Below the pieces are notes generated by a model. It was not told where the DNA came from. It was given only the letters and a program-made list of their open reading frames with translations, and did no database searches. DNA of 64,000 nt from Rossellomorea pakistanensis (lineage in GTDB: Bacteria > Bacillota > Bacilli > Bacillales > Bacillaceae_B): positions 124,001 through 188,000 of the forward strand of contig NZ_JAFBDZ010000005.1 in the NCBI RefSeq assembly GCF_016908495.1, given 5' to 3'. Both the position numbers and the translations under genes were made by a program. Shown piece by piece: positions 26,909-36,140 of the stretch; positions within the stretch are counted from its first letter, which is position 1, and each line of letters opens with the position of its first letter.

Positions 26909-27921
26909 ATATGGAAAGCCAAGTTTTATTAGAAGTGAATAACCTAAAGAAGTATTTTTTTCTGAATAAAAAGGAGACACTCAAGGCAGTTGATGATGTT
27001 TCCTTTCATATTTATAAAGGCGAAACCTTTGGAATTGTAGGGGAATCAGGCTGTGGAAAATCAACGGCAGGCCGAACGATTATTGGTTTATATGATCATA
27101 CGGAAGGAGAAGTCATTTACGAAGGAAAAAAAGTGCACTCATTAAATAAAAAGGAGAAATTTCATTTTCAAGGGAAAATGCAAATGATCTTTCAAGACCC
27201 CTATGCTTCACTTAACCCTCGCTCCACGGTAAGAGAAATCATTTCTGAACCGATGGAGGTACATGGCGTATATCCTGATAAAAAGGAACGCTTGGAACGT
27301 ATCTATCAATTGCTAGAGGATGTCGGCTTAAATCGAGATCATGCCAATCGTTACCCCCATGAGTTTAGTGGAGGTCAAAGACAGCGGATTGGAATTGCCC
27401 GCGCACTTGCGTTGGATCCAGAATTTATTATTGCTGATGAACCAATCTCCGCTCTTGACGTGTCTGTTCAGGCACAGGTCGTCAATCTGTTGAAAACGCT
27501 CCAAAAGAAAAAAGGATTAACCTATTTGTTTATTGCCCATGATCTTTCGATGGTTAAACAAATTAGCAATCGGATTGCTGTCATGTATTTAGGACACTTA
27601 GCAGAGCTAACAACAAGCAATGAGCTATATAAAAATCCACTTCATCCTTATACGAAGGCTTTATTATCAGCAATTCCGATTCCTGACCCTGATATTGAAG
27701 ACAAAAGAGAACGAATTATTTTACAAGGAGAATTGCCAAGTCCGATCAATCCACCAAGTGGCTGTGTGTTTCGAACACGATGTCCTTATGCAATGGAGGT
27801 ATGTGCAAAGCAAAAGCCTTCCTGGTTAAAAGTAGAAGAAAACCATTTTGTTGCCTGCCATCTATATGATAAAAAGGTGACGGGGGACTTTGACGGCAAT
27901 CAAGTTGCAGTTACAAAGTAA
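26905..27921 (+). CDS. ykfD: Dipeptide ABC transporter ATPase DppF/YkfD
   Basis: 338 residues, ATG overlapping the ykfC stop. Walker A GESGCGKST near residue 47, signature FSGGQRQR, Walker B FIIADEPISALD, switch His IAHDLS, and a C-terminal oligopeptide domain with RTRCPYAMEVC. Second ATPase of the transporter, partnering DppD. In B. subtilis this position in the operon is ykfD. Confidence 0.9.
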   Translation: MNMESQVLLEVNNLKKYFFLNKKETLKAVDDVSFHIYKGETFGIVGESGCGKSTAGRTIIGLYDHTEGEVIYEGKKVHSLNKKEKFHFQGKMQMIFQDPYASLNPRSTVREIISEPMEVHGVYPDKKERLERIYQLLEDVGLNRDHANRYPHEFSGGQRQRIGIARALALDPEFIIADEPISALDVSVQAQVVNLLKTLQKKKGLTYLFIAHDLSMVKQISNRIAVMYLGHLAELTTSNELYKNPLHPYTKALLSAIPIPDPDIEDKRERIILQGELPSPINPPSGCVFRTRCPYAMEVCAKQKPSWLKVEENHFVACHLYDKKVTGDFDGNQVAVTK

Positions 27922-27938
27922 AGAGGGGTTTTAAAGTA

Positions 27939-28724
27939 ATGGACTTCCAGATGTTAGAAACATGTATAAATGAGACTATTAAGGAATGTAAAGGCCGTGT
28001 AAGTGTCATGCTCGAGATGGACGAACACGTATTTGAGTTTAATAGTGATGAAGTGTATTCTTCTGCAAGTCTAATCAAAATCCCAATTCTAATAGAAGCT
28101 TTCCGCCAAGTTGAAAAAGGAATTTTAAGACTAGATCAACAGATTCGAATCGCAGATTATCCAACAGCAGATGGAGCAGGAGTGATCCATGTCCTGTCAA
28201 CTGGAATGGTTTTGACTGTAAAAGACCTAATGACCTTAATGATTATTGTTTCCGATAATACAGCAACCAATATTCTCATTGACATCATCGGCAAGGACTT
28301 GATTAATGATTGTATTCATTCTCTAGGGTTATCATGTACAAAGCTAGATCGTCATATGATGGACCTTCATGCGATCCAGAATGGGAAGAATAACCTTACT
28401 TGTGCAGAAGATATGGTTACCCTTTTAAAAATAATAAACGAAGATTCATTTTTATCAGAAGAAAGTCGTCAGGAAGTCTTAACGATCATGTCCAACCAAC
28501 AATTCAATCATAAGCTTCCTTCCCTTATGGATCTTGACAAAGTATTTGTCGCCAACAAAACAGGCGAGCTTCCAGGTTTTGAGCATGATTGTGCGATCAT
28601 ATGTTTTCGGGAAAAAACAGCATATGTGGCCGTTTTAATAGGTGAGACCCCTGATAAAGAAAATGCAAGATACGTACTTAGCAGGATCGGTCAACTTATA
28701 TATAAATACATCATTAAAGAATAG
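27939..28724 (+). CDS. Class A beta-lactamase-fold serine hydrolase, cytoplasmic
   Basis: 261 residues, ATG start 17 bases after ykfD with AGAGGGG upstream. The penicillin-binding fold motifs are complete: Ser44-Leu-Ile-Lys47, SDN near residue 107 and KTGELPG near 208. The class A general-base motif (ExxLN) is not recognisable, and there is no signal peptide or membrane anchor, so it should stay in the cytoplasm. That and its place at the end of the dpp/ykf operon argue for a peptidase or amidase acting on imported murein peptides or D-amino-acid peptides, rather than for antibiotic resistance. This is inference. Confidence 0.82.
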   Translation: MDFQMLETCINETIKECKGRVSVMLEMDEHVFEFNSDEVYSSASLIKIPILIEAFRQVEKGILRLDQQIRIADYPTADGAGVIHVLSTGMVLTVKDLMTLMIIVSDNTATNILIDIIGKDLINDCIHSLGLSCTKLDRHMMDLHAIQNGKNNLTCAEDMVTLLKIINEDSFLSEESRQEVLTIMSNQQFNHKLPSLMDLDKVFVANKTGELPGFEHDCAIICFREKTAYVAVLIGETPDKENARYVLSRIGQLIYKYIIKE

Positions 28725-28760
28725 GGGAGCGCTTCGATTCTCTTTAAAGGGGTGAGAAAG

Positions 28761-29540
28761 TTGATTACAAAGCAATTGATTTTAACCAAGTTACAAAAAA
28801 GCTTAATAGAGAATCCCAATATTAATGCTATGTGGCTAGAAGGGTCAGATGGTACAGGAAGTGCTGATAACTATTCAGATTTGGATATTGTTATGGATGT
28901 TGTAGATGGATTTGAAGCAGACAGCTTCCATTTAATTGAAAAGACCTTACAAGAAATCGGTCCCTTAGACTTGAATTCGGAGGAAAGTTATCAGCCTCTA
29001 TTAAAATATAAAGTGTACCATCTGCAAGGAACACCTGAATTCCTATTCTTAGATGTTACGATTCAAAGTGAGAGCAGGAGGTTCAAGTTCACAATAGAAA
29101 ATGACAGTGAAGTTCCCTATGTTCTTTTTGATAAGAAAGGGATTATTCAGTACCAATCATTGGATAAAAACAGCCTTCACCAGCAACTAATCAAACGTTT
29201 GATTAGTCTTGAAAATACGATGAAACAGAAGGCGAGAGCTGAAAAATACATAGCAAGAGGAAAGTTTATGGAAGCATTCGGATATTACCAAAAATTCGTT
29301 TTAGAACCCTTAGTAGAACTACTAAGAATTAACTACAAACCGATCAATCACGATTACTACATCGTCAGTATATCAAAGCATTTACCGAAAGACGTTTGTG
29401 TTGAATTAGAAGGACTTTTCAAAAATAGCTCCTTAGATGAATTAAAGGAAAACATCTGTAAAGCGTATGAATGGTTTTATAGAGAATTACCAAAAGTGAG
29501 AGAGAAATTAAATAGAAGTGTAAGGATGAAGGGTTGCTAG
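28761..29540 (+). CDS. Nucleotidyltransferase, aminoglycoside-adenylyltransferase-like
   Basis: About 259 residues from TTG 28761, chosen because AAAGGGGTGA sits 5-14 bases upstream (GTG 28752 is in frame but lies within that site). The Pol-beta-type motif GSDGTGSADNYSDLDIVMD (about residues 28-46) provides the GS and D-x-D metal site. The C-terminal part is helical (KFMEAFGYYQKFVLEPLVEL). The nearest general type is ANT(6)-like or unnamed nucleotidyltransferases; the substrate is not shown. Starts 36 bases after the beta-lactamase-fold gene. Confidence 0.75.
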   Translation: MITKQLILTKLQKSLIENPNINAMWLEGSDGTGSADNYSDLDIVMDVVDGFEADSFHLIEKTLQEIGPLDLNSEESYQPLLKYKVYHLQGTPEFLFLDVTIQSESRRFKFTIENDSEVPYVLFDKKGIIQYQSLDKNSLHQQLIKRLISLENTMKQKARAEKYIARGKFMEAFGYYQKFVLEPLVELLRINYKPINHDYYIVSISKHLPKDVCVELEGLFKNSSLDELKENICKAYEWFYRELPKVREKLNRSVRMKGC

Positions 29541-29691
29541 GATTTTCTGTTGAAATAGAAAGTAGAATCCCAGAGTCTAACCTTATAATTATCACTATTT
29601 TTCGAATAGTTGGTAATGGTAAAATTATAATAATTCGGAAAAATGATTAAGTGTTATTTTAAAACTAGACTCAATCAAGGGAGGAACTTAA

Positions 29692-30405
29692 ATGAGTAAG
29701 GAAACAATTCAAACAGCAGATGATGTGTTAAAAATGTTAGACACTTTACTTAAGGAACAATCTCGCTTTGAATGGAATCAGTTTTATACGGATCGCAATA
29801 AGAAAATCCCCTTTTTTAAAAATGCTCCCGATGAAAACCTAGTAGAATACTTTGCAAATAAGACTATTAGCCAGGGACATGTTCTAGAACTAGGCTGTGG
29901 TCCTGGTAGAAATGCGATTTTCTTAGCAGAGAAAGGCTGCACGGTTGATGCGGTGGATTCGTCAAGTGAAGCCATCCAATGGGGAAAAGAACGGACAATG
30001 GAACGAAATCTATCGATTAACTTTATTGAAGAGAACATCTTTGAACTTCCTCAGGAATCAACGAAATATGACTTCATCTATGATTCCGGCTGCTTCCATC
30101 ATATTGCACCACATCGAAGAATGAATTACTTAAATCTCTTGAATCAAATGCTTAAACCAGATGGTTATTTTGCTCTGACTTGTTTTGTTGAAGGCGGCAA
30201 TTTAGGTGGATCTAGTATGACGGACTATGATGTATATCGAGAACGAAGTCTAAGAGGCGGTCTTGGTTTTACAAAGGAAAAACTAATGAAAATTTTTGCC
30301 GATTTTCAGATGATTGAAATAAGGAAAATGCGCAATGTTGAGGAACAAGAACCTGTTTTTGGAGTGTCAGATCTATGGGCAGGGCTGTTTAAAAAGAAGG
30401 GGTAG
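29692..30405 (+). CDS. Class I SAM-dependent methyltransferase
   Basis: 237 residues, ATG with GGGAGGAA upstream. Motif I VLELGCGPGRNAIFL near residue 65, acidic motif VDAVDSSSEAI near 85, motif IV FIYDSGCFHHI near 125. The SG-C-FHH region resembles tellurite- or small-molecule methyltransferases of the UbiE/TehB type. Three bases separate it from the phosphotransferase-like gene, so the two are probably co-transcribed. The substrate is unknown. Confidence 0.8.
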   Translation: MSKETIQTADDVLKMLDTLLKEQSRFEWNQFYTDRNKKIPFFKNAPDENLVEYFANKTISQGHVLELGCGPGRNAIFLAEKGCTVDAVDSSSEAIQWGKERTMERNLSINFIEENIFELPQESTKYDFIYDSGCFHHIAPHRRMNYLNLLNQMLKPDGYFALTCFVEGGNLGGSSMTDYDVYRERSLRGGLGFTKEKLMKIFADFQMIEIRKMRNVEEQEPVFGVSDLWAGLFKKKG

Positions 30406-30408
30406 AGA

Positions 30409-31272
30409 ATGAACTTACAACAAACGAGTCATCTATTAAATGTAATTGAAACAGAATGTAAACCCATTTGTGAATTATTGATGGTCGTCCCTTTCGCATC
30501 TGGAGTAGAAAATTGCGTGTTTAAAGCAACCACAATGGAATGGGGAGAAGTGGTGATAAGAGTTCCATGGGAAAAGGATCCAACCTTCAAAATAGGATTG
30601 GAAAAAGAGTTTCTCCTCACGAACCATTGTAGAAAGCATAATATACCTGTCCCAAGGATCCATTATTTTCATAATGATGAAGCATTTTCTTTTATGATTC
30701 AAGAATATATAAATGGCAATCATAAAGAGGTTTCTTTTAAAGAAATGGGGAAGTTAACGTATCAATTACATACAATGACCGAACTGCCTGATATGGAAGC
30801 AGACTTTCATCATTCTCTTTCACAGCGAATCGTGGAGAGAACACTTAAGGTTGAGAAAATCTTGAATCAACAATTTCCATTGCCTAGCAGCCTTGACCTT
30901 CAAACCATTTTAAACTCCTATCCCGCTAAAACTCGACTACTTCATATGGATATTCGTCCAGAAAACCTCATCTTCCAGCACTCAAAGATAAAAGCGGTCT
31001 TTGATTGGACAAATGCGATGATAGGTGACCCTGTATTGGAGCTAATGAGAATTAAGGATTATGGATTCCTGAATGAAGATTTTATTAGCGGCTATCCCGA
31101 CTTTAAGTCTGAAATGAAGCGGGTACCCGACATCGTTAAATGGCTCTATCAATTTGATACAGCTGTTATGCTAACTCAATTATTTATCGATGAATTACAA
31201 GATTTTCAGCAGGGGGAGAGAGCTCGGAGAAGGATGTTTAAGTTGTATGAAAAGCTTAAAATAGAGTTCTAA
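30409..31272 (+). CDS. Aminoglycoside phosphotransferase (APH)-family protein
   Basis: 287 residues, ATG with AAGGGG upstream. N-lobe GVENCVFKATTMEWGEVVIR (ATP loop and Lys strand), catalytic loop LLHMDIRPENLIF near residue 178 and metal-binding AVFDWTNAMIGDP near 198. The family covers aminoglycoside, choline and homoserine kinases, so resistance is not implied by the fold. It sits in a run of nucleotidyltransferase, methyltransferase and kinase genes. Confidence 0.8.
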   Translation: MNLQQTSHLLNVIETECKPICELLMVVPFASGVENCVFKATTMEWGEVVIRVPWEKDPTFKIGLEKEFLLTNHCRKHNIPVPRIHYFHNDEAFSFMIQEYINGNHKEVSFKEMGKLTYQLHTMTELPDMEADFHHSLSQRIVERTLKVEKILNQQFPLPSSLDLQTILNSYPAKTRLLHMDIRPENLIFQHSKIKAVFDWTNAMIGDPVLELMRIKDYGFLNEDFISGYPDFKSEMKRVPDIVKWLYQFDTAVMLTQLFIDELQDFQQGERARRRMFKLYEKLKIEF

Positions 31273-31436
31273 CTTACTTAAGGGCATATGCGAAAGATGT
31301 AAAAAACCCATTCTGGACAAAGTGTGATCGTTATTCAATTGAGGCGTAAGAGCTTTGAGATTTATCAGGCTAGTCCCCTTTTTTGTATACTTCAACATAA
31401 GATGGTAAGTACAAAGTCAGAATGAGGTGAATAAAT

Positions 31437-32066
31437 ATGATTGTTTCTCATCGTCATAAATTTATCTTTTTGAAAGCGAAAAAAACAGCTGGAACAAGCA
31501 TTGAGATATCTTTATCGCGCTATTGTGGAGATAAAGATATTATTACTCCCATTTCTCCAAAAGATGAACTAATAAGAAAGAGTATAAATAAATTTCCGCA
31601 AAATCATCAATGTCAAACACATCAATATTATAATCATATGTCCGCAGCTGAGGTTAAAGGGTTAATAGGGGAACAAATATGGAATTCATAGTTTAAATTT
31701 TGCTTTGATAGAAATCCTTGGGATAAAGTCATTTCCTATTACTATTTTATCAATCGGTCTCCTGTGAAAGAAAGCTTTAAAGATTTTATGAAAAATGGGG
31801 GATACAAAAAAGCTTACAACTTTCCTATTTATTCAATTGAAAAGCAACCAGCTATTGGTTTTATTGGCCATTATGAATCCATGAATCCTGATTTGAAAAC
31901 CGTTTGTGAAAATCTCTCAATTCCTTTTGATGGTTGGTTACCAAATGCGAAGGGGGACTATAGAATAAATCGCCATCATTATCGGGATTATTATCATAAC
32001 AATCACGCTGAAATGGTTAGAAATTACTATGAAAAAGAGATTGACCTATTAAAGTATGTATTTTAA
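31437..32066 (+). pseudogene. Sulfotransferase-family gene with in-frame stop
   Basis: An ATG at 31437 with GAGGTG upstream opens a frame that meets TAG at 31689-31691 and then continues in the same frame to 32066 (209 codons in all). Before the stop: FIFLKAKKTAGTSIEISLSR, the PAPS-binding 5' loop of membrane-type sulfotransferases. After it: FDRNPWDKVISYYYF, the 3' phosphate-binding region, then INRHHYRDYYHNNHAEMVR. A single nonsense change therefore splits an otherwise complete gene. Sequencing error is the main alternative. Confidence 0.8.
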
Positions 32067-32237
32067 TCGAGGTGATAGCCCTTAGCTTAAAACGTTATTG
32101 TTGCTATATGGCTAGCACCTTTTGTTTTAAAACTAAGCACAAAACTTGCACAATTCCCCACATCTAAGTAGCCTATATACAATAAGATTGGGTACGATAA
32201 GAAAGAGCACGAACTCAATAAATTGTAAACTGAAGGT

Positions 32238-34421
32238 ATGATGAAAATGCAGCGATTACATATACAACATCATTGGCTTGGGAGACTCCTTGCGTCTGAT
32301 CCTGGACGGAAACGATTTCAGCAAGCTGGGAAAGCTACCATTAGTTTAATATCTGGAGTATTCATCACGCTTTGGATATTGCGTACAATGGGGTACGATC
32401 TCATCACTCCAGCCATCGTATCCGGGATGGCTGGGATGATGGGAATCATGGTCGTCATGGATGAAACGGAAAAGAAGAAGAAAGGAACCACCTTGCTTCT
32501 TGGAGTTTCTGCTTGTATGGGCGTTACTTTAGGTTCCATCTTTGCTGATTCCTTCTTTATTATTGATGTCTTCATGATTCTTGTCATTTTCAATGCCTTT
32601 TATCTAACTAGATTTGAGGTTCGCTATTTTTCTCTATGCATGATTGGCTTTATGACCATCTATATTTCTTCTGTTATAAAAGTCACACCTGAACAGCTTC
32701 CGCTATTTTATATGGGAGCGTTAATCGGAGCCATGTTTGCGTATTTATACAACTTCCATATCTTCAAGGATTCAGCACAGGTTTTGAAAAGAGGAATGCG
32801 TTCCTTTCACATCCAATCGAATCTTACGTTTTCCATTCTAATTCGAGTCATTGAGGATCCTGAAACGAATCCGAAAAGGTTGAAAAATCTTGAAAAAAAT
32901 GTTCATAAACTTATTGAATATGCAAGATCCGTTTCAAGTGATTTGAATGCACATGATGTAAGAATAATATGGCCAGGTCTTCAAACCTCGCAACTGAGAC
33001 TTTATGTCTTTGACATCATCATGCTTGTTGAGACGTTAACCGACTCCATTCAAAAGCTGAAAAAATCAGATGCCCTTGAATATGAAGAGTTACGGAAATT
33101 CTTAGTTTGGGTTGTTGAAGCACTGAGGGATGCAGAAGTCCTCGCTCATAACTATGAACCTAGGCATTTGGAAGAGGCGGAAAAAGCTTTGCAAGCATTA
33201 AGATTTCTTTTGAACGATTTACTTGATGAGGATCGAAAGCCGGAAAACTGGTTATATCTTATACGTCGAATCGAATCCATTACCAATCACGTTATAGAAG
33301 GGGCAACGACCATTCAGCAAGCCCTCCGATGCCCTGGAAAGGGTATCGAAAATCGAGAGAACGAACCGGAGACCCTGGATGAAGATAAACCTAACAATCC
33401 GGAAGAAGAAGGATTAAAGCCATCTACGAAGAAGGCTTATCAAGCATTAGTAGCAGGAACATTGTCTATTATTATTGGACAAATCCTTTCTCCGACACAG
33501 CCTTATTGGGTTCTTCTTACGGCATTTATTGTGTTACTTGGTACGGAATCGGTAGGAAGAACTTATACAAAAGGGTTCCAGCGCTCATTTGGAACGATAA
33601 TTGGGGCAATCATTGGTTTTGGGTTGGCGAAGTTAGTATCTGGTCATACTACCTTGGAAATAACCCTTTTATTTATCGTTATTTTTCTAGCTTTTTATGT
33701 GTTCACGGTTTCCTACACGATGATGAGTATGTTTATTACCATGCTTGTAGCTTTTATGTACGATATTTTACTAGGGGGGATCTCCCTCGAACTAATGGGA
33801 TCTCGGGTGATCGATACGATTGCAGGTGCAGCCATTGCCTTTATTGTCTCCGCCTTTATTTTTCCAAAGAAAACAAAGGACAAAGTTGCAGATACCTTTG
33901 ATGACTTTTTAATGGAATTGAATCCATATTTGATCACCTATATTCGTGGATTTAGGGAAGATGTTAATGTGAAAGGGCTTGCAGATCGAGCATTTGAGAT
34001 TGATCAGAAAATGCAATCAATCAAAGATCAAGCAAAAACATTGCTTCAACGAGAAGGAGCTTTTAGCCGTAATGGCATATCCCGTTGGGTTACGATTTTC
34101 ACTGCAATCAATTATTATGCGAAACATTTAGTTGCCTCATCTTATCGTAAGAACTTTGAATATCCAGATGAACTCGTGGAAACCTTCAAAACAATGGAAA
34201 CCAAGCTAGATCACAATATTGAAGTGTTACGTAAGCTTATTAAAGGAACAGAGAGGAAAGGGGTCATCTATCATTTGGAGTATGAAAGAGAGAAGATTGA
34301 AAGATTGGCTCCAAAACGTAAACAAGCTCATCGTGATCTGATTCATCATCTTTACTATGTGTGGCGAATTAATCAATCCTTAGTGGCGTTAGGGGTTGGA
34401 TTAGGAGCTAGGGAAGAATAA
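32238..34421 (+). CDS. FUSC-family membrane transporter (aromatic acid exporter type)
   Basis: 727 residues, start ATG 32238 or the adjacent ATG, with GAAGGT upstream. Two membrane bundles (about residues 25-165 and 400-530) alternate with long soluble regions (165-395 and 535-727), the arrangement of FUSC/YccS/AaeB proteins. The second bundle carries the motif IGQILSPTQPYWVLLTAFIV and GRTYTKGFQRSFGTIIGA typical of the family. Probable efflux of organic acids; the substrate is not evident. It stands alone. Confidence 0.82.
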   Translation: MMKMQRLHIQHHWLGRLLASDPGRKRFQQAGKATISLISGVFITLWILRTMGYDLITPAIVSGMAGMMGIMVVMDETEKKKKGTTLLLGVSACMGVTLGSIFADSFFIIDVFMILVIFNAFYLTRFEVRYFSLCMIGFMTIYISSVIKVTPEQLPLFYMGALIGAMFAYLYNFHIFKDSAQVLKRGMRSFHIQSNLTFSILIRVIEDPETNPKRLKNLEKNVHKLIEYARSVSSDLNAHDVRIIWPGLQTSQLRLYVFDIIMLVETLTDSIQKLKKSDALEYEELRKFLVWVVEALRDAEVLAHNYEPRHLEEAEKALQALRFLLNDLLDEDRKPENWLYLIRRIESITNHVIEGATTIQQALRCPGKGIENRENEPETLDEDKPNNPEEEGLKPSTKKAYQALVAGTLSIIIGQILSPTQPYWVLLTAFIVLLGTESVGRTYTKGFQRSFGTIIGAIIGFGLAKLVSGHTTLEITLLFIVIFLAFYVFTVSYTMMSMFITMLVAFMYDILLGGISLELMGSRVIDTIAGAAIAFIVSAFIFPKKTKDKVADTFDDFLMELNPYLITYIRGFREDVNVKGLADRAFEIDQKMQSIKDQAKTLLQREGAFSRNGISRWVTIFTAINYYAKHLVASSYRKNFEYPDELVETFKTMETKLDHNIEVLRKLIKGTERKGVIYHLEYEREKIERLAPKRKQAHRDLIHHLYYVWRINQSLVALGVGLGAREE

Positions 34422-34499
34422 ACAAGCTGTTAGAAGACTGAGAGTCCCAGTTAGAGTGCTTTATTAATACAGGCTCTTTTCGTAATGATTATGGTTATT

Positions 34500-34625
34500 T
34501 AACCCACAGCCTGAATACACTTCGGTTTCCGCGGGTGCACTGTGAGCCTCCGGGGTCTCACTTTGGCCACTATTCCAGCCCAGCAGAAGTCTACGTGTAT
34601 TCAGGCTGCTCAATGCTTCTAAAGT
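34500..34625. repeat. Degenerate GC-rich intergenic repeat
   Basis: TTTCCGCGGGTGCACTGTGA, GCCTCCGGGGTCTCAC and CCAGCCCAGCAGAAGTC follow the order of the 11595-11714 element read on the opposite strand, with many changes. TAGAAAACAGCC near 34661-34672 matches an arm of the hairpin at 47766-47826. Confidence 0.5.
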
Positions 34626-34691
34626 GTATTTCCGACGTATCTCAGGTTGCAACAAATTTTTAGAAAACAGCCTTAATAAAAGACAAATAGG

Positions 34692-34727
34692 AATGACGTG
34701 TGGATTGGCACACGTCATTTTCTTTTT
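34692..34727 (+). terminator. Strong terminator downstream of the FUSC gene
   Basis: AATGACGTGTG (34692-34702) pairs perfectly with CACACGTCATT (34709-34719), followed by TTCTTTTTT. It lies 270 bases after the FUSC gene, with only repeat DNA between. Confidence 0.8.
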
Positions 34728-34845
34728 TAGGGTTTTAACATAACAATTAAAATAAAGGTAAGAATAATCGTTCACAAAATGTTCACTTATGAGGAGGTTT
34801 CCGCTATCGCTATAATTACAAGGTATTAAGAAGGGATGATGGAAA

Positions 34846-35340
34846 TTGCCGAAAACTAAGAAAGAAAATGTTTATTTTGGGCTGATGATGTGCTTTGGGA
34901 TGGTAGTAGTTATGACATTTTATAATTTATTTATAAATGGCTTGATTGGAATTGTACCTATTAAAGGGATACTCATTCAACTTATACTAGGCTTTATCAT
35001 TGCTTTCCTATTGGAGTTATTTATTGTCAGTCCAGTGGCACAGAAAATGGCTTTTTCTTTGCCATATGACAAATCTAACAAAATCTTCGTGATCCTATCC
35101 ATTTCATTTTTTATGGTAGTTGGAATGGTTTTCTTTATGTCCCTTTATGGGTTGGGGACCGCCTATTACTTTAACAGCCTAGGTGAAGAATCATTACTAA
35201 ACAGTTACTATTCCATTGCTTTAAGAAATTTTATTTTTGCTTTTCCACTACAACTGATCATTATGGGGCCTTTTGTTCGGTATATATTTAGTAAATTCGT
35301 TAAAGGTCAAAGTTTGGTGGAAACTGGTAGTGTAAGATAG
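34846..35340 (+). CDS. DUF2798-like membrane protein
   Basis: 164 residues with TTG start behind AAGGGATG. Four membrane segments in two similar halves (residues about 11-33, 42-66, 83-108, 126-146); each half has an FNxxxNxG-like or ARNF element (FYNLFINGLIG; ALRNFIFAFPLQL), as in DUF2798 proteins. The function is unknown; an integral membrane role is clear from the sequence. A TATAAT-like -10 lies about 35 bases upstream. Confidence 0.72.
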   Translation: MPKTKKENVYFGLMMCFGMVVVMTFYNLFINGLIGIVPIKGILIQLILGFIIAFLLELFIVSPVAQKMAFSLPYDKSNKIFVILSISFFMVVGMVFFMSLYGLGTAYYFNSLGEESLLNSYYSIALRNFIFAFPLQLIIMGPFVRYIFSKFVKGQSLVETGSVR

Positions 35341-35654
35341 AACTTTTTCATCTAAAAGTGAAATCGCTCAAGAATTAAGTGAACATCTTTCACAAACAGG
35401 CGAAGCAGTCAAACCTAATGGAGAAAGAGAAGCAAACCTACACCCTCCAAAGGGAAGATTCTTTGAAGGGGTAAGGGTTTTTTTAGGGAAGATTGGTTTT
35501 TCCCATGAATGAGAAGATAATTTAAATCATGAACGAATACCAATTTTTTTGGAAAGAATAAAAGCAGGATGTCCCAAATGAATGAGGGAGAAGCCGACAT
35601 GTATTCCGGTTCTGTACCCATATGGGACAGTCCATTATTTAGACAAAGATTTGC
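35341..35654. other. Gene-free stretch with dyad
   Basis: AGGATGTCCCA (about 35572-35582) and TGGGACAGTCC (about 35622-35632) form an inverted repeat that may terminate the flanking convergent genes. Otherwise nothing is seen. Confidence 0.5.
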
Positions 35655-36140
35655 TTATTCATCATTATTAATTGATTTAAGCCATTTCTCGAGATTCCTT
35701 TTACTTTCCGCACCTACTAATCTATCTACTTCTTTTCCATCCTGATAGTGAATAATAGTAGGAGTTCCTTCAATATTATATGTTTTTGCTCCCTGCTTAA
35801 ATTCTAATAAGTTAAATAAATAGAGGTTTACTCCATGTTCCTTTGCCAAAGGAACAAGAATCGGAGTTGTTTTTTCACAGTGGCCGCAAAGTGGACTATA
35901 AAAATAGACTGTTATATCCTCCTTGTTTTTTAATGATTTCTCAAAGGACGCTGGAGTAATAATATTTTTATATAGAGGATCTTCAAGCTGTAAAAGTGTT
36001 TTTCCATGGAGTTCTTCCTTATTATATAATTTTTGTCCTGTTGCTAAGTTTTTATCGGGCCATAAAAAATAGGTGCCCAAACCAATTACAAGTAATACAC
36101 CTAAAACTAATAATGATACCTTTTTTAATTGTGTTTTCAT
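35655..36140 (-). CDS. DsbA/thioredoxin-like membrane-anchored oxidoreductase (BdbA-like)
   Basis: 161 residues. One N-terminal hydrophobic segment (residues 8-26) anchors an extracytoplasmic thioredoxin fold with active site Cys85-Gly-His-Cys88 (FYSPLCGHCEK) and cis-Pro in EGTPTIIHY. CGHC between the cysteines suggests an oxidant rather than a reductant. It overlaps the DsbB-like gene by four bases, so the two are translationally coupled. In Bacillus such pairs introduce disulfides into exported peptides such as sublancin; here the likely clients are the two cysteine-containing peptides encoded just upstream. Confidence 0.85.
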   Translation of the reverse strand: MKTQLKKVSLLVLGVLLVIGLGTYFLWPDKNLATGQKLYNKEELHGKTLLQLEDPLYKNIITPASFEKSLKNKEDITVYFYSPLCGHCEKTTPILVPLAKEHGVNLYLFNLLEFKQGAKTYNIEGTPTIIHYQDGKEVDRLVGAESKRNLEKWLKSINNDE

